From assembly GCA_018287875.1 (NCBI GenBank), contig JAGVVL010000002.1, positions 1,116,001 through 1,180,000 on the forward strand: DNA of 64,000 nucleotides. The letters run 5' to 3'. This document shows, one piece after another, positions 11,897 through 23,525 of the stretch. The notes beneath the pieces were generated by a model, which had not been told where the DNA came from, made no database searches, and saw only the letters and a list, made by a program, of their open reading frames with translations. A program made the translations under genes and the position numbers. Source of the DNA: Nigrospora sphaerica. Lineage: Eukaryota; Ascomycota; Sordariomycetes; Amphisphaeriales; Apiosporaceae. Positions within the stretch are counted from its first letter, which is position 1, and each line of letters begins with the position of its first letter.

Positions 11897-14048
11897 GTTT
11901 AGGGGGTGCTCTCTATTACCAGGCTGGAGGAAAGTGCGCAACTGTCGCTAAGTATTGGAGAATATGGCGGGGGAGCGTCGCCTAGGTTCCCCTCTTCACC
12001 CGCGGCTCTTGGTGGACGACGAATGCCCGCGGACTCGCGCGTGGGGTGTTGGGACGGGGCACGATTTCAAGGCGTTGTAGCCCTGTCCATAGCGGTGACC
12101 GAGTTCGATGTATTAAGGCGAGTAGACTGCGATGCCGACCCAATCTTTGCGCTAGGGTTATGTTATGCTGCGCTTCGGCGAGCCTGGCGGGCTCTTTTCC
12201 GTGGTGGATGCGTCGGTCCGTCGGTGACGGGAAGTGTGGGTGTGCGCGGGAAGAGCGCTGCAGGATGGACGGCCAGAAAGAAGTAGACGTGGTGGTTGGT
12301 TCGTAGTAGGCTCAGGGACGCGGCTATCGAAGAACGATCGGGAAGAAGTGGCATTCGGAAAGTTGTTGAGTCGCCGTTCGCGAACTGGCCATGTGAATAG
12401 CGGACTGGCGACGCGCTTCTACTCGCTCGACGCGACCCGGTCAAGCCTCAGCTGGTGGGCTTGGGGGCCAAGGCTGCGGCGGTCGCGGAACCGTAATAGG
12501 GATCGAGAGAGGTATTTTGGCAGTCTGGCGGCTTGAACGATGTACCAGGCCTGCTTTTGAGGTCAATTCGGATCGTCAGATTCGGTGGGATAACAAAGTG
12601 CCAAAACAGCAGCGACGGCCTGGTCGGTGTGGCTGCAGCGCATCACCATTTTGGGAGAGGCCTGGAGAAGGGCTTCTAGACTGGACGTGTTTTGACCCAC
12701 CCGGACCCGCCATGGCGGAGAATCGACGTGGGAGAACCGCCGATCGTAGCGCCTAAGCCCTCCGGTTCTAGGGGGTCTGTAGGGGAACAAGCACCTAAGT
12801 AAGGGAGGCAGGGGTAAGACAGATGCCACCCCTCGGTAACACCGTTGTACGTCAGCCCGTCGACAGTCGCAAGCGGCCAAGCAACACGGGACGAGACGCT
12901 CCATTATGACCACAGCAACAGAGCCTCGTGAGATAAAGTACTTATTTCCTCAACTGCTACCCAACCCAACTCGTATCTTCATCATTTTCCTCGCAATGGA
13001 TCCAAGTCATCACCCCCCATTGATCCATAGATGCCATGGTGCATTGGGTTTGCCCTTTGCCTGATCCACTCGTGCCAGGTCTCGAGGCTCCCGCTTTAGA
13101 TGCGGCTGTTCGCGCCGTACGAATGGACGGGCACGGGGGAGAGACCCTAGCGCTGTCCCAATGTTGCGCTACCTACCGCCTTTTGAACAAGGTTCCTGGG
13201 CCGTCTCTCCCGCGGATTGCCACCGTCCAGTATCATCGTGTTCCTGCTGGAGACTGCCTCCAACAGTCCTTGATGGTTGTTCAATGCATACCTATGTACA
13301 TGTACATCTACCTGCTACCTAGCTTCTTTTATAGTGGGAAGCACATGCTCACTACATCCGTCCATTCTTCACCGTGGCGGCTCACTCATTGACAATTACA
13401 ACTTTCGGGCCACGTGAGCATATTCTTCCCATGCAGTGACACAGGCCGAATCCTCCCACATAAAGCTCGGCTTTCAGGGGCCCCCAAGACCCTTCATAGT
13501 CGCCGCTTGGATTTGCATTTACTGATCCTACGCAATCACTTCCATCCGTTCGATATCAGCCCCTGGGTGGGTCTCAATTCACCACACCACCATTGTACTT
13601 ACTTGGTGTCTGGTTTCCCTTTTTGGAGCAGTTGTCTGACGACAATTGGCCCATACTACTACAACACGACTGTTGGCATTCTCTTGTTGCCTGGAGCTGC
13701 TACCTAAGAACTCACACGGTCCGGGAAAGCGCGCCAATTTTAAGATATTCATTCCAGCTCATCAAACTTAGTAATCTGACGGGGTAGAGAAAGCCTGCTG
13801 AATAGTGAGTGTTGAGTTTGTGTAAGCGCGCCTACGCGTGCGTAGATGCTGGGGGAATGTCATTGCACGTGGGAAGTGCGAGCATGACGCAGGCGCAACA
13901 TGCAGTAAATGAGTATCTTGGAGACGCTATTCATACAATTCTAGTGCCTAGGGGTATCACGAATAAAAGAAATCCTGAGACCGATAGAACCGAAATGGAT
14001 GCGATCACGATCAAAGCCAACTCGACGCCGAAATAACAAACCCCACGT
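11897..14048. other. Intergenic region between sirtuin and receptor relic
   Basis: No supportable gene. It includes the sirtuin promoter and several copies of a short TACCTA/AAGTA-type motif (about 12794, 13289 and 13700) that recurs in other intergenic regions of this window. Confidence 0.45.
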
Positions 14049-15430
14049 TCAAGCCAATATACCCCTAGACATAAGGGCCAAGCGGAACTCCGGGTCCCTA
14101 AATGTCTTTGACGACTTCCATTTGTCGCCGTCGGTCAATGGATCAAGTTGAACATCGAACCGCAGCGTCCTCACAACGATGTCTTGCATAACCAATTCCT
14201 CCGAGCCGGCATCGCCGTGGACCATCCGGCTGAAAACGCCCCGACTCCTGTCGGACTGGCTACCGCCGGTATAGACGCTGGTTTCCCTTCTGAAACCGCC
14301 AGTCGTACCGTTCAGATATGAGCCTCGTGCGTAATATCGTTCGGCATGACCGTCATATCCGCTGTTCCTGATGGGGGACGAGCTGAGAAGCCAGGGGAGG
14401 GATCGCTACAGAAAGGGCTTGAGGGTTGGGATCGAGCCGCCGATGATTGAGAGGTTGAGTTCGACAACGCACCACAGGAAAGCCGTCTCTGTGTTCACTG
14501 GCCGGTATGTCAGGCCATCTGATCAAGGACGGGTTACACGGAGGCCACTTACTGGTAAGGTCCCTGCCCCTGAGGAGTTCGTACAAGGACTGCAGCCGAA
14601 TGGCGCTGATAAGGCACACGAACGCGCCCGTGGTCAAAATGTGGCGATGCTAATCTTTTGCTTCCAGGGCATGCGAAGCGACTTCAACATGGGCAGGGGC
14701 GGCACCAGGGTGGCGACGTCTGTGAAGATGCCCAGCGAGGCCTGGACGAAATAAAAGAGCGGGCGGTCGATACAGGCGGCGGTCAAGGCCTCCTCAAAGT
14801 TCCAGGATCCGCTGATGGGATTGCAGCTGAAAAGGTTGGCCAAGACGCAGGCGAACGAGTAGGCGAAGATGAATGATGGTCCACGTGACCACGACGATGC
14901 CCCTATCCGGGAAGAAGATCAGTGTGTAGAACAGCGGGATGGAGCCCTTAGTGAGGCCGGTGACCGCGCAGAAGAATATGGCCGCCAGTACGTTGTTCAG
15001 CATCCATTTCGGATAGAGCCAATCCAGAGGCACGTCCCACATGTGCTTTCCTAGGCCGTAGTGCAACACTGAATGCCGCCAAGGTCGGTTGGTACATCCG
15101 ACGGCTGATGTAGCGAGCTGGGGCGTCTTACTGTCCAAGGCTAGGGCGGCCATAACGACACCGAGCAACGATGCGACAGCCATGAGGTCTGGTAACCAAA
15201 TTAGTGCTGTTAGGCCCTCGCCTTCGACGGTCGAAACCCACAGTCGTTATAGGTTACTTTTCGCATGATGGCCATTCTGGTTTATAGCCGGACACCTGTC
15301 GTAAATACCGCCAATGGGACAATTACACCAACGACGATTATAAGGAGGCCGCTTCGTTGGGAGCACTGATGTTGGGCACAACACCCTCTGGGGGTGGCGC
15401 CGCGTAGACCACGCCTTCATATAGAGACAT
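14049..15430 (-). pseudogene. Broken PTH11-like (rhodopsin-type) integral membrane receptor
   Basis: Reading the minus strand in pieces gives a full-length fungal PTH11-like/rhodopsin-domain membrane protein. Exon 1 starts at ATG 15430 (M-S-L-Y-E-G-V-V-Y-A) and has a first membrane segment; intron 15241-15189 (GTGGGT...CCAG) joins to D-Y-L-M-A-V; the second exon carries G-L-G-K-H-M-W-D-V-P, C-N-P-I-S-G-S-W and I-D-R-P-L-F-Y, all family hallmarks; intron 14552-14498 (GTAAGT...CCAG) joins to a last exon ending at stop 14051-14049. The gene is disabled by three apparent frameshifts (near 15340, 14870 and 14637) and two stops (TAA at 15284-15282, TAG at 14408-14406). Both introns keep good splice sites, so decay looks recent. 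Family members sense extracellular cues in plant- or insect-associated fungi. Assembly error is an alternative to real decay, but five lesions in one gene beside intact neighbours make that less likely. Confidence 0.8.
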
Positions 15431-17800
15431 AGTTGCCGAGGTGGCCCCGAGGGCGTTGAGATAGAGTGGCCGGCCGTTCCGACTCGACAGACAGCCCGCG
15501 CTCGAGAGGGGCTAGGCTGGCAAAGCGAACAGCAACTGGGAGTGGAAAAGGAAGCTTGCTCTACTCAGAAGTGAAGGGAGAGGGTCTTTATCTCGTGGAT
15601 GGGCCCGAGCCGGTGTCTCTGGATTCCGATGCCCGGTCACACGAGCATCGGCGAACCAAAGGAAGAGGCAGTCTAGCCACGAGCCCATAGAAATCTCCAC
15701 AAGGCATCCCGGTACGAACGTATCTCGTGGGAGCAGATCCGTCCGACCCCGAAATCCAACCAGTAGTTGGATGGGGAGTGGTTATCAGCTCCGGTGCATG
15801 CTTGATCCACCCCTCAGGAATGGCACCCTCCCCTAAGCGTTTAGGTTATTGGAAAGCTTCGCGGGGAAAAGAACATGCGAATAGAGAACGGGGATCGAGG
15901 TGCTTTCCGAAGTCACAGTGAATGGGGGAGCCCTTCCAAGAACTCAAAACACGGCTCTAGAGCTCTGATTAGTCACCGGCCAGCTTCCGCCTTCCCTATC
16001 AAGTCCTTGGTGAAATGGGTTGTACGACTTGGTTTACGGTCTGAGTGACCAGCTGAGCCACAGAGGTAGCGCTTTCAAGACTGGTAGAGAGACGGATCCT
16101 GCGCCGAAGGACTCACCTTGAATTCAGGGTATATTGATGGAAGCAACCAGTCTCATGGCGGCTTTCTCATTGCAGAATGGCGCCGTGACTACCACTCCAG
16201 TCGAACTGTCAGGAATTTATTTTGCGACACACAGCTGGCGTCTACATAAACGAGACCAGGTATGATGTCTGTTTTCCAGCTGGGACTGTGAAACGGCTTG
16301 ACTTGTTCCCATGTCTACCCCACAAGTAGCGGGACGAGCCATTGATGTACACAAGGGCCGGAAAGTCTTCTGAAAGCTGGCATTTTGGCCCGTGCAAAAT
16401 CCCACAGGCGCTGCGATGGGCGTAGCCTGGCAGGCAGCCTAGACCACAACATTTCATGTGGAGGCGTATTGGCGAGCGTTGATGTTCCATGCGTCTATAT
16501 CTCGAGTGTCACGGCACAGCACGAGAAGGGGACCGTCCATTCTCATGTGGTGATCCAATAGTCTGGCCAAAGTGCGGAGCCGTATCGGCGGCTCGTCGTC
16601 TACGGGTAGTTTTTGGGCCAATGCTTGCCATAGATACCGAGCCGGCGCTTCACAGTGCAAATCTTCGAGCGCTCTGGGGTACCGAAAACGACAGCCATCC
16701 GACGGATCGACGGGATGGTGGCGCGCCTGAAACCCTCCAAGCCTTGCGGGAGCTTGACGTGTTCCTCGGATGTTGAGCAAGCCCGTGAGTCGGTCGCGTT
16801 TCTCAAGCAGGGAATTAAGGCGTGTCCAGGAACAATAAAATCTGGGGTACAGACGGCAAGTCCCCTTTCTACTATAACACAACCGGGGGCAACCCCTGCT
16901 GGGGTACACGGAAAAAGTCGAAATGACTACGGATACTAGCGGCACGAACAGATATCACACCCGGGTAGAGGGGCCTGGGAAGGGATCGCGAACCGTTGCA
17001 CTGATATGGACGGATCTATTCCCAACTCCGGTTCCATCCATCTGGCCAAGTCGTGAAGAAAACCAGGCTGGCACGTAGTATATCCATGCCTAGCGTTTAC
17101 CGTATGTACCTTCTACTGCGTGTGCGCTTCAATAGTCGATCGATGCCACACGCCCCACCGGTCGCAATCTCTTTCGTTTGTATTCGCTCGTCAATTGCTC
17201 CTATACTTCGGCTAACTGTGCCGCCGCCTAGCTACACACACGCCACTCAACTGCCATCCGTTATCAGGCAATCTTGGAACCGACGACCTGGGACCTCTAT
17301 GCTGATCTGACCGGGTCTATGTAGTGTTGTGCGGCTTATGATACCGTTGCAATGCAGTGCTTGGCAATGGGCCTAATTCGGATCCATGCACCCCCCGATG
17401 AAGTCCCCATTACGTGGTAAGCACTATAGTAGTAAAGACCCGGGCGGCTTACCCCCTCTGGTATAGATGAGGATGTTTTGTCCACTTGCCTCACTGCCTG
17501 GGCCACCTTGGCTACATATCTTGTCGGCGACATTACCTAACCCGGCGAGCAATGGGTCCGCAGGCTCGTCGTGGCGGCAGAGCCTTCAGTCGCCGTGTCC
17601 ATCGATGGCCATCACAAAAAGGCCGCCAGGGACCGACGACCGACCGCTCTCTCCATGTCGGCAAGACGACGCATCTGCACTTGCTCGTCGCCCTACCCTG
17701 ACAAGTGCTGTACCCAGAGACAAGGGGAAAACAAGCGGCTGGTCATTACCCACCGCCGACCACGCCCGACCCGGAGACGGGCCTTTTCAGCTCCGACACC
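15431..17800. other. Intergenic region without recognisable gene
   Basis: Short frames on both strands (for example about 16240-16945) show no recognisable domain. The sequence could hold further decayed coding DNA, but I cannot name any. The last 100 bp are the leader of the oxidase gene. Confidence 0.4.
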
Positions 17801-19537
17801 ATGCCGTGCTTCAACGCCAGGAAGATGCTGTCCTCGACGCTTCCGTCCTTTCTCGCCGCCTTGTCTCTCGGCGGCCCCGCCAGCTGCAGCGCCGCCCAGG
17901 CCGTGGCCCACGTCTGTCCGCCTCTGGGCTCGGCCCTGACGGAGGGCCCGGCCGCCTCCCACGGCTGCGCCGCCCTGAGGCTCGCCTACCCGGGCAGCAC
18001 CTTCTTCCCCGGCGACGAGGTCTACGAGTACGAGGCCCAGGCCTTCTGGTCCAATACCGAGCTCATGAGCCCGGGCTGTGTCTTCCGCCCGCTCGGCGCC
18101 CAGGAGGTCTCTTGCGCCGTAGCGGTCGCCAAGGCCACCAACTGCGAGTTTGCCGTGCGTGGTGGCGGCCACATGGCCGTCAGGGTAAGTTTTCCCCCGG
18201 CCTCGAGGGGGGCGGGGGCGGTGGCGAGCAATTGTGGCTGACACGAGGAAAAGGGATCCAACAATATTGACGACGGCGTCTTGATGGTCATGTCCAACTT
18301 GACGACCCTGGAGTACTCGGAGAGCGATGAGGTCCTGACTCTGGGCCCGGGCCACAACTGGGGAGCCGTATACAAGTACCTCTCCCAGTTCGGTCGCGCC
18401 GTAGCCGGCGGACGCTTGGCCCCTGTAGGCGTGCCGGGTCTTCTGCTGGCCGGTGGTGTCAACTTCCACGCCAACCAGCACGGTTGGTCGGCCGACAACG
18501 TTCTTGAGTACGAGGTCGTTCTCGCCGACGGCACCGTCGCTAAGGCCACGGCAGACGAGAACGCCGACCTCTTCTGGGCCCTGAAGGGAGGCGGCAGCAA
18601 CTTCGGCATCGTTACCCAATTCAAGCTGCGCACTTTCGAGTCCACCCAGGTCTGGGCGGGCACTTACACCGTGAGCGGTGACCACACCGACGAAATGTTT
18701 GCTGTAGGTACCTCGTGCTTCCGGCGGGGAGAATGACTGCACGACGGCTTGCTGATAAGATTCTTTCGTCAGGCCGTGGCCGACTTCTCCCTGAACAACC
18801 AAGACGCCAAGGCGCACATCGTGCCCATGACGGTGGCGGTGAGCCCCGGGGTGACGGTCGTGGCCGTCATTCTCTTCTACGACAGCCCCAGCGTCGCTGC
18901 GCCCGCGTGCTTCTCCCGGATCCTGGCCATCCCCGCCGTCACCGACAGCTGCGACTTCAAGACGCTGTCCGACTTCGCCATCGAGACGGGGGCGCTCGTC
19001 CGCGAGAAGATCAACGACCTCTTCATCGCCGGCACGACGGTGGGCCGGGACCACGAGGCGCTGCTGCGGGGCCTCCGCATTACCAACGACGTCTTCCTGG
19101 CGGCGCTGCCGGAGCTGTACGCGCAGGTGCCGGCGGCCGACCTGAGCCTCGTCAGCATCGACTGGCAGCCCATCCCGGCGCTGTGGCAGGCGGGCTCACG
19201 TGCCGCCAACCCGGCCGGCAGCCCGCTCTCTGTCGTCGACCCGGCCGCCCGGGGCACCTACCTCGCCTGGGCCGAGGTGGTCGAGTGGGTCGGCGGCGAG
19301 CACGACGCCGCCGTCCTCGCCTGGGTCCAGAAGACGACGGCCGCCATCAACGACGCCACCCGAGCCGCCGGCCTCTACGACCCCTTCAACTACATGGGCG
19401 ACGCCGCCGGCTTCCAGGACGTCTACGCCGGCTACGGCGCCGAGAACCGGAAGCGCCTCCTCGACATCTCGCGCAAGTACGACCCCGAGCGCGTCTTCCA
19501 GAACCTCCTGCCGGGTGGGTTCAAGATTGGCCAGTAA
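17801..19537 (+). CDS. Secreted FAD-linked oxidoreductase (berberine bridge enzyme-like)
   Basis: Three exons, 17801-18184, 18254-18703 and 18773-19537, give 532 residues; both introns are 69 nt and in phase 0. The N-terminus carries a hydrophobic stretch consistent with a signal peptide. The FAD-binding PCMH domain shows V-R-G-G-G-H-M near residue 120 (the His is the usual covalent FAD site), then G-V-P-G-L-L-L-A-G-G-V and L-F-W-A-L-K-G-G-G-S-N-F-G-I-V. The segment that often carries a second, cysteinyl FAD link reads G-W-S-A-D-N-V, with Ser where Cys would sit, so a single covalent bond is expected. The C-terminal BBE motif (F-N-Y-M-G-D-A and Y-D-P-E-R-V-F) is intact. Such enzymes oxidise sugars, alcohols or secondary metabolites; the substrate is not visible. 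It is convergent with the CE1 esterase. Confidence 0.9.
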
Positions 19538-19763
19538 ACGAGGCTCTGCCTACCGCGAAAGGAGAGAAACATGGCCCGACAGGTCAGGGGAAGGAGTGAA
19601 TAGACTACGATGCAGATAGCGAAAAACTGGATACAAATAACCACCCATGCCTCGATACCCAATATCTGTCTCGTTGTACTAGTGTGTCTTTATGCGGCTC
19701 CGCAATCGAGTTCCGGGAGGGAGGGGTATTGGATGGCGAGGCTACAAAGGCCAACCGGCCAAG

Positions 19764-20705
19764 CTACGCCGGCAGGGACCAGCCGCCGAACCAGTCGAGG
19801 ATCATGTCGGTGGCGTTGAAGGAGGTGAGGTTCCTGCCCCCGTTGTCGCTGTTGGGGACGGTGCTGGGCCAGTCATGGGGGACCTGGTCGCCGTCGTAGA
19901 CGAGGACGACGCGGTCGTCGCGCCAGGCGCTGCGGACGCCGCCGCGGACCTCGGCGCTGTCGGGCAGGCTCGCGTTGCGCTCCGAGCCCTGCAGGCCGTC
20001 GCGGGCGGCCCAGGCGCGCGCCCAGTGCCGCACGGCGGGCAGGCAGGCCCCCTGGCGCGGCCCGCCGCCGTAGGCGATGGTGTCGTCGGCGCCGCCGTGG
20101 AACGCGAGCACGGGCGTGTCGGTCCGCGTCGTGCCGCACGGCACGGCGATGCGCTCCGGCTCGCACGCCGTCTCGTTGCGGATGTAGTACGCCCCGCTGA
20201 CGGGCGCGAAGGCCGCGAACCGCCGCCCCAGCGTCTCGTTGCACGCCAGCAGCGCCCCCACGAAGCCGCCGCCCTGCGACTTGCCCGTCGCGTAGACGCG
20301 CCGGCGGTCGATCGCCAGCTGGCCCTCGAGCGTGTCGAGCACCTCCTGCGTGAACGACTCGTCGTCGGCCTGGGAGTCTGGCGATATCTGCCATCGCGTG
20401 TGCTCTCCGTTGGGAGGCACCAAGCCCTGCAGGTACGCAACGATGTACTTGTCGTTGCGCCAGGACTCCGTCAGGCCGTCGAGGTCCCTCTGCTTCTTTA
20501 TGGTACCGCCGGAGCCGTGATAGGAAAGGATCAGCGGCGCGTCCTTGGACCCGTCGTAGGAAGCCGGCAGGAAGACTCGGTACTCCCTGTTGTCCTTGGT
20601 GGTGAGTGTGTCGCTCAGCTTGCCCGGCTTGAACTGCGAAGGGATGCGACCCGACGCCGCCGCCGCACCGGCGCACAGAAAAGAGAATAATGTGAGAGGA
20701 AGCAT
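19764..20705 (-). CDS. Secreted CE1-type esterase (feruloyl esterase / PHB depolymerase-like)
   Basis: A single exon of 313 residues on the minus strand. The start has a clear signal peptide (M-L-P-L-T-L-F-S-F-L-C-A-G-A-A-A-A-S). The alpha/beta-hydrolase fold is marked by an oxyanion block (L-S-Y-H-G-S-G-G, about residue 60), the nucleophile elbow G-K-S-Q-G-G-G (about 142), an acid candidate in G-G-A-D-D-T (about 200) and a C-terminal catalytic His in V-P-H-D-W-P (about 280). The family (esterase PHB / LpqC, CE1) includes feruloyl and acetylxylan esterases that release phenolic or acetyl groups from plant cell walls. The exact substrate is inferred only at family level. It ends 226 bp from the end of the convergent oxidase gene. 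Confidence 0.87.
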   Translation of the reverse strand: MLPLTLFSFLCAGAAAASGRIPSQFKPGKLSDTLTTKDNREYRVFLPASYDGSKDAPLILSYHGSGGTIKKQRDLDGLTESWRNDKYIVAYLQGLVPPNGEHTRWQISPDSQADDESFTQEVLDTLEGQLAIDRRRVYATGKSQGGGFVGALLACNETLGRRFAAFAPVSGAYYIRNETACEPERIAVPCGTTRTDTPVLAFHGGADDTIAYGGGPRQGACLPAVRHWARAWAARDGLQGSERNASLPDSAEVRGGVRSAWRDDRVVLVYDGDQVPHDWPSTVPNSDNGGRNLTSFNATDMILDWFGGWSLPA

Positions 20706-21467
20706 GTTGGTCGTACGGGCACTCCGGCCGATTTAGTCCTCGTGGGGGCTGAGGGGAGACAATATGCGCGGCGATGAGAGTCGCACGAGTTATGGTTAGA
20801 AGATTCGCCTCTGATATAGAATAATCACATGTACGCCTGGTGAAAGTTGGTGCCGGGTTCCGTAGGGAAACGCCGAGATCGTCAATCGTGGGAGCAGCCA
20901 AGTCAGCTGGTAGTTCGCATTCTCTTCCTCCCTTGCTAGTTGCCTTAGTAACAAAGATGAAGGGCGTGCGCGGCCCGTGGGGTACAGTAAGCAGTAGTAG
21001 GCATTTCGACGGGTCTCTCACTGTCCCATGATCGATCTGGTGACGATGTCGACTCGGGTTCAGGTGGATGTTAGTCGCGTAGGGGGTGAACAGTCTCAGA
21101 CATATCTTATAAAGAAATGCGTTTGCGACCCAATCAGCTTCGGATACAGTGCCGTCATGCAGTCAGTCCGAAGGGCGATGAGTAACGACGCCAAGGTTAC
21201 AGTGCCAAGACGAGGTGCGCCTCCTGCAGATCGTCAACAACCACCTGTACCTAGTGCCGGCTCGGCTCGGGTCCATGTGGGGAGGGAGATCGCATCACGC
21301 AGTACGTCGTGCTCAAGTCCGACTACCGGGGGGTAGGCGAGCAAGGCAAGCCCATACAAGAGAGCGACAGCACGAAAATGGTCTATTTCTCCATCATAAG
21401 GTTCTGCCTGTATAAGCTAGTCGAGTTCATACTGCGGCCAGAAAATATAGACTGCAGTACTTTACCA
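20706..21467. other. Intergenic region with possible coding remnants
   Basis: No intact gene. Around 21200-21420 on the plus strand, overlapping frames look weakly protein-like but need several frame changes; I cannot assign a family. Confidence 0.35.
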
Positions 21468-23525
21468 CTATTTGGCGGTGTCTTGAGCCAGGTCCACGAT
21501 CCGGTTCAGTACGATCTTGTCATCGGTGCTGTCCGAGTCCATAGCAAAGTAGGCGACGCGCATGCCTTGGAATCGCACACTCTCCGGCCCACCCACGCCC
21601 TTCTCGCTCTCACCTGCCGCCTCAGGCCAAGGCGCTCTCGCACGCACCTCGTCAAAGGCAGTCTCAACCAGACCATGATGAATGACCTCGCTCTCGGGGT
21701 TGATATCATTGAGGAAGCCTCCTTCGGCATCGTCGGGCTTGTCCGACTTGAACAGCGAGTTGTGCAGTCTGATCTCAACCTCGCGCGAACCAGATGGCAC
21801 CCACTGGATACGCCCCAGGCCCTTCTGCTTCACGGCGTCCTTATCCAAGACGGCACGGATCTCCGTCACCTTGCCTGTCGTCTCATCCTTGCTGTATGAC
21901 ACAGCCTTGATGGGGTAAGGCGCGTGCAGGAGACCAACGGTTTTGTTGGGTGCCAGGCGCTTGTAGCCAGGAGCGTCGGCTTCTCTGAAGTCAGACCGAT
22001 CGATATAAACGGTCGACGTGACCTTTACTTTGCGAGAGCCCATTTCCGGGAGGTCCTTGTGGAAGGGGATTTCGACCTCGGCCTCCTCGTTGTCTTCAAT
22101 AACAACGGGGACGGGGTCCAGCAGCAGCATCAGCCTGGGGACCGTCGTCTCCAGATAACGTCGAACCGTGGTGTCCAGGCGCTTCAGTTCGATGACAGAC
22201 GGCGCGGTCGTAACACCCAAATCACTGATGAATTGCAGGATGGCCCCCGGGGGGACACCTCTTCGCTTGATGGCGATCAGCGTAAACAGACGCGGGTCGT
22301 CCCAACCACGAACGTGGCCCTCGTTCACCAGTTTCATGATCTTCCGCTTGGAAAGGACGGTGCCCGTGATGCTCAGACGGCCGTATTCGCGCTGCATCGG
22401 CTGGAACTCTACCAGCTGCTTGTTGAGCCACTCGTAGCTCACACGGCTCTGAATGAACTCGGTAGTGCACAGCGAGTGGGTGATGCCCTCGAAGCTATCG
22501 CACAAGCAGTGTGTGAAGTCGTAGGTAGGGTAGATTCGCCACTGAGAGCCCGTGCGGTGATGCGGCTTCTCGAGGACACGATACGCAGCCAGGTCCCCTG
22601 GGACGAGTCCGGTCAGCAAAGATTCACCCCTCGGCACTCTAGGAGGAGCTACTCACACATCTGGGGGTTTCCGTCGGTAATGTCTTGCTTCATGCGGAGG
22701 AAAGCCTCCCGAGGCTTGTACTTGCCATCGCGCATTCCTCTGAACTCGGCCAGGTTTGTCTCGGGACTCTGCTCGGCATGTGCACAGCGGAAACGCTCGC
22801 CGTGGTTCTCACCACCGCGCTGGGCTTTGATCTCCTCGTCTTCGCGCGCGAGGCCCGTCAGCATCGAGGACAACAACATTCAGCTGGGCCAACCTACCGT
22901 TGCAATGGCACACGTATGCTTTCCCAAGCCCGATCAGCTTCTCGGCCAGGTCGTAGAGCTTCTGGAAGTTGTCGCTGGAGTATGTAATTTTGACGGGCGT
23001 GAAGCCGAGCCACCGCACCATGTCCTCGATAGCCTTGAAGTATATCTCCTCCTCGGCCTCCGGGTTGGTATCGTCGAAACGCAGATAGCACTGGCCGCCG
23101 TGGAACTTGGCGAAGCCGAAGTTGACAGCAATGGCTTTGGCGTGTCCGATGTGCAGGAAGCCGTTGGGCTCGGGAGGGAACCGCGTCACAACGTTCTTCT
23201 CGGGTCGCAGCTTGTAGACATCGTCGAGGAAGCCCTGCTTGAACATGGCCTCGGGGTCGGCGGGCTCCTCCACCTTCTTAACCGGGGCGTTTGCCTTGGG
23301 CGGCTTGGGCCCGGCGGCCGTCTTTTCCTCGGCCTCCTTCGCCTTGTAGGCACTCTTCTTGGCGTCCTTCTCTCGTTTCTTGATGCGTCGTTTCAGCTCG
23401 GCCTTGGAGACCTTATCGCCGGTCTGCTCGTCGAGTACGAGCCCATCATCGGCGGCGGGGGCCTCGCCTTTGGCCTTGTCGTCGAGCGCCAGCTTGTCGG
23501 TCTCCTTGGCGATCGTGTCGGCCAT
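21468..23525 (-). CDS. GLN4: Cytosolic glutaminyl-tRNA synthetase
   Basis: Three exons on the minus strand, 23525-22898, 22839-22657 and 22597-21468, give 646 residues. The introns are 58 nt and 59 nt with GTAGGT/GTGAGT donors. After a lysine-rich N-terminal extension (about 1-100) comes the class I catalytic domain: [12 protein letters not shown] carries the HIGH signature, [10 protein letters not shown] is typical of Glu/GlnRS, and V-L-S-K-R-K-I is the KMSKS-like loop. The all-beta anticodon-binding domain follows and ends with D-L-A-Q-D-T-A-K. The enzyme charges tRNA-Gln with glutamine in the cytosol. Both introns restore conserved sequence exactly, including H-C-N-D-E-E-I-K at the first junction. 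The leader upstream is GC-rich and lies next to a long AT-rich intergenic region. Confidence 0.96.

Noticed and set aside
16454..16945. 163-residue minus-strand frame in the gap before the oxidase
   Set aside because: No recognisable motif, membrane segment or splice-linked continuation.
17693..19054. 453-residue open frame on the minus strand
   Set aside because: It is the antisense shadow of the FAD oxidoreductase, caused by high third-position GC.
19692..20690. 332-residue plus-strand frame opposite the CE1 esterase
   Set aside because: Antisense shadow; the esterase has signal peptide and catalytic triad.
21028..21440. Weakly protein-like segments upstream of the GlnRS stop
   Set aside because: Several frame changes are needed and no family can be named, so I do not annotate a gene or pseudogene.
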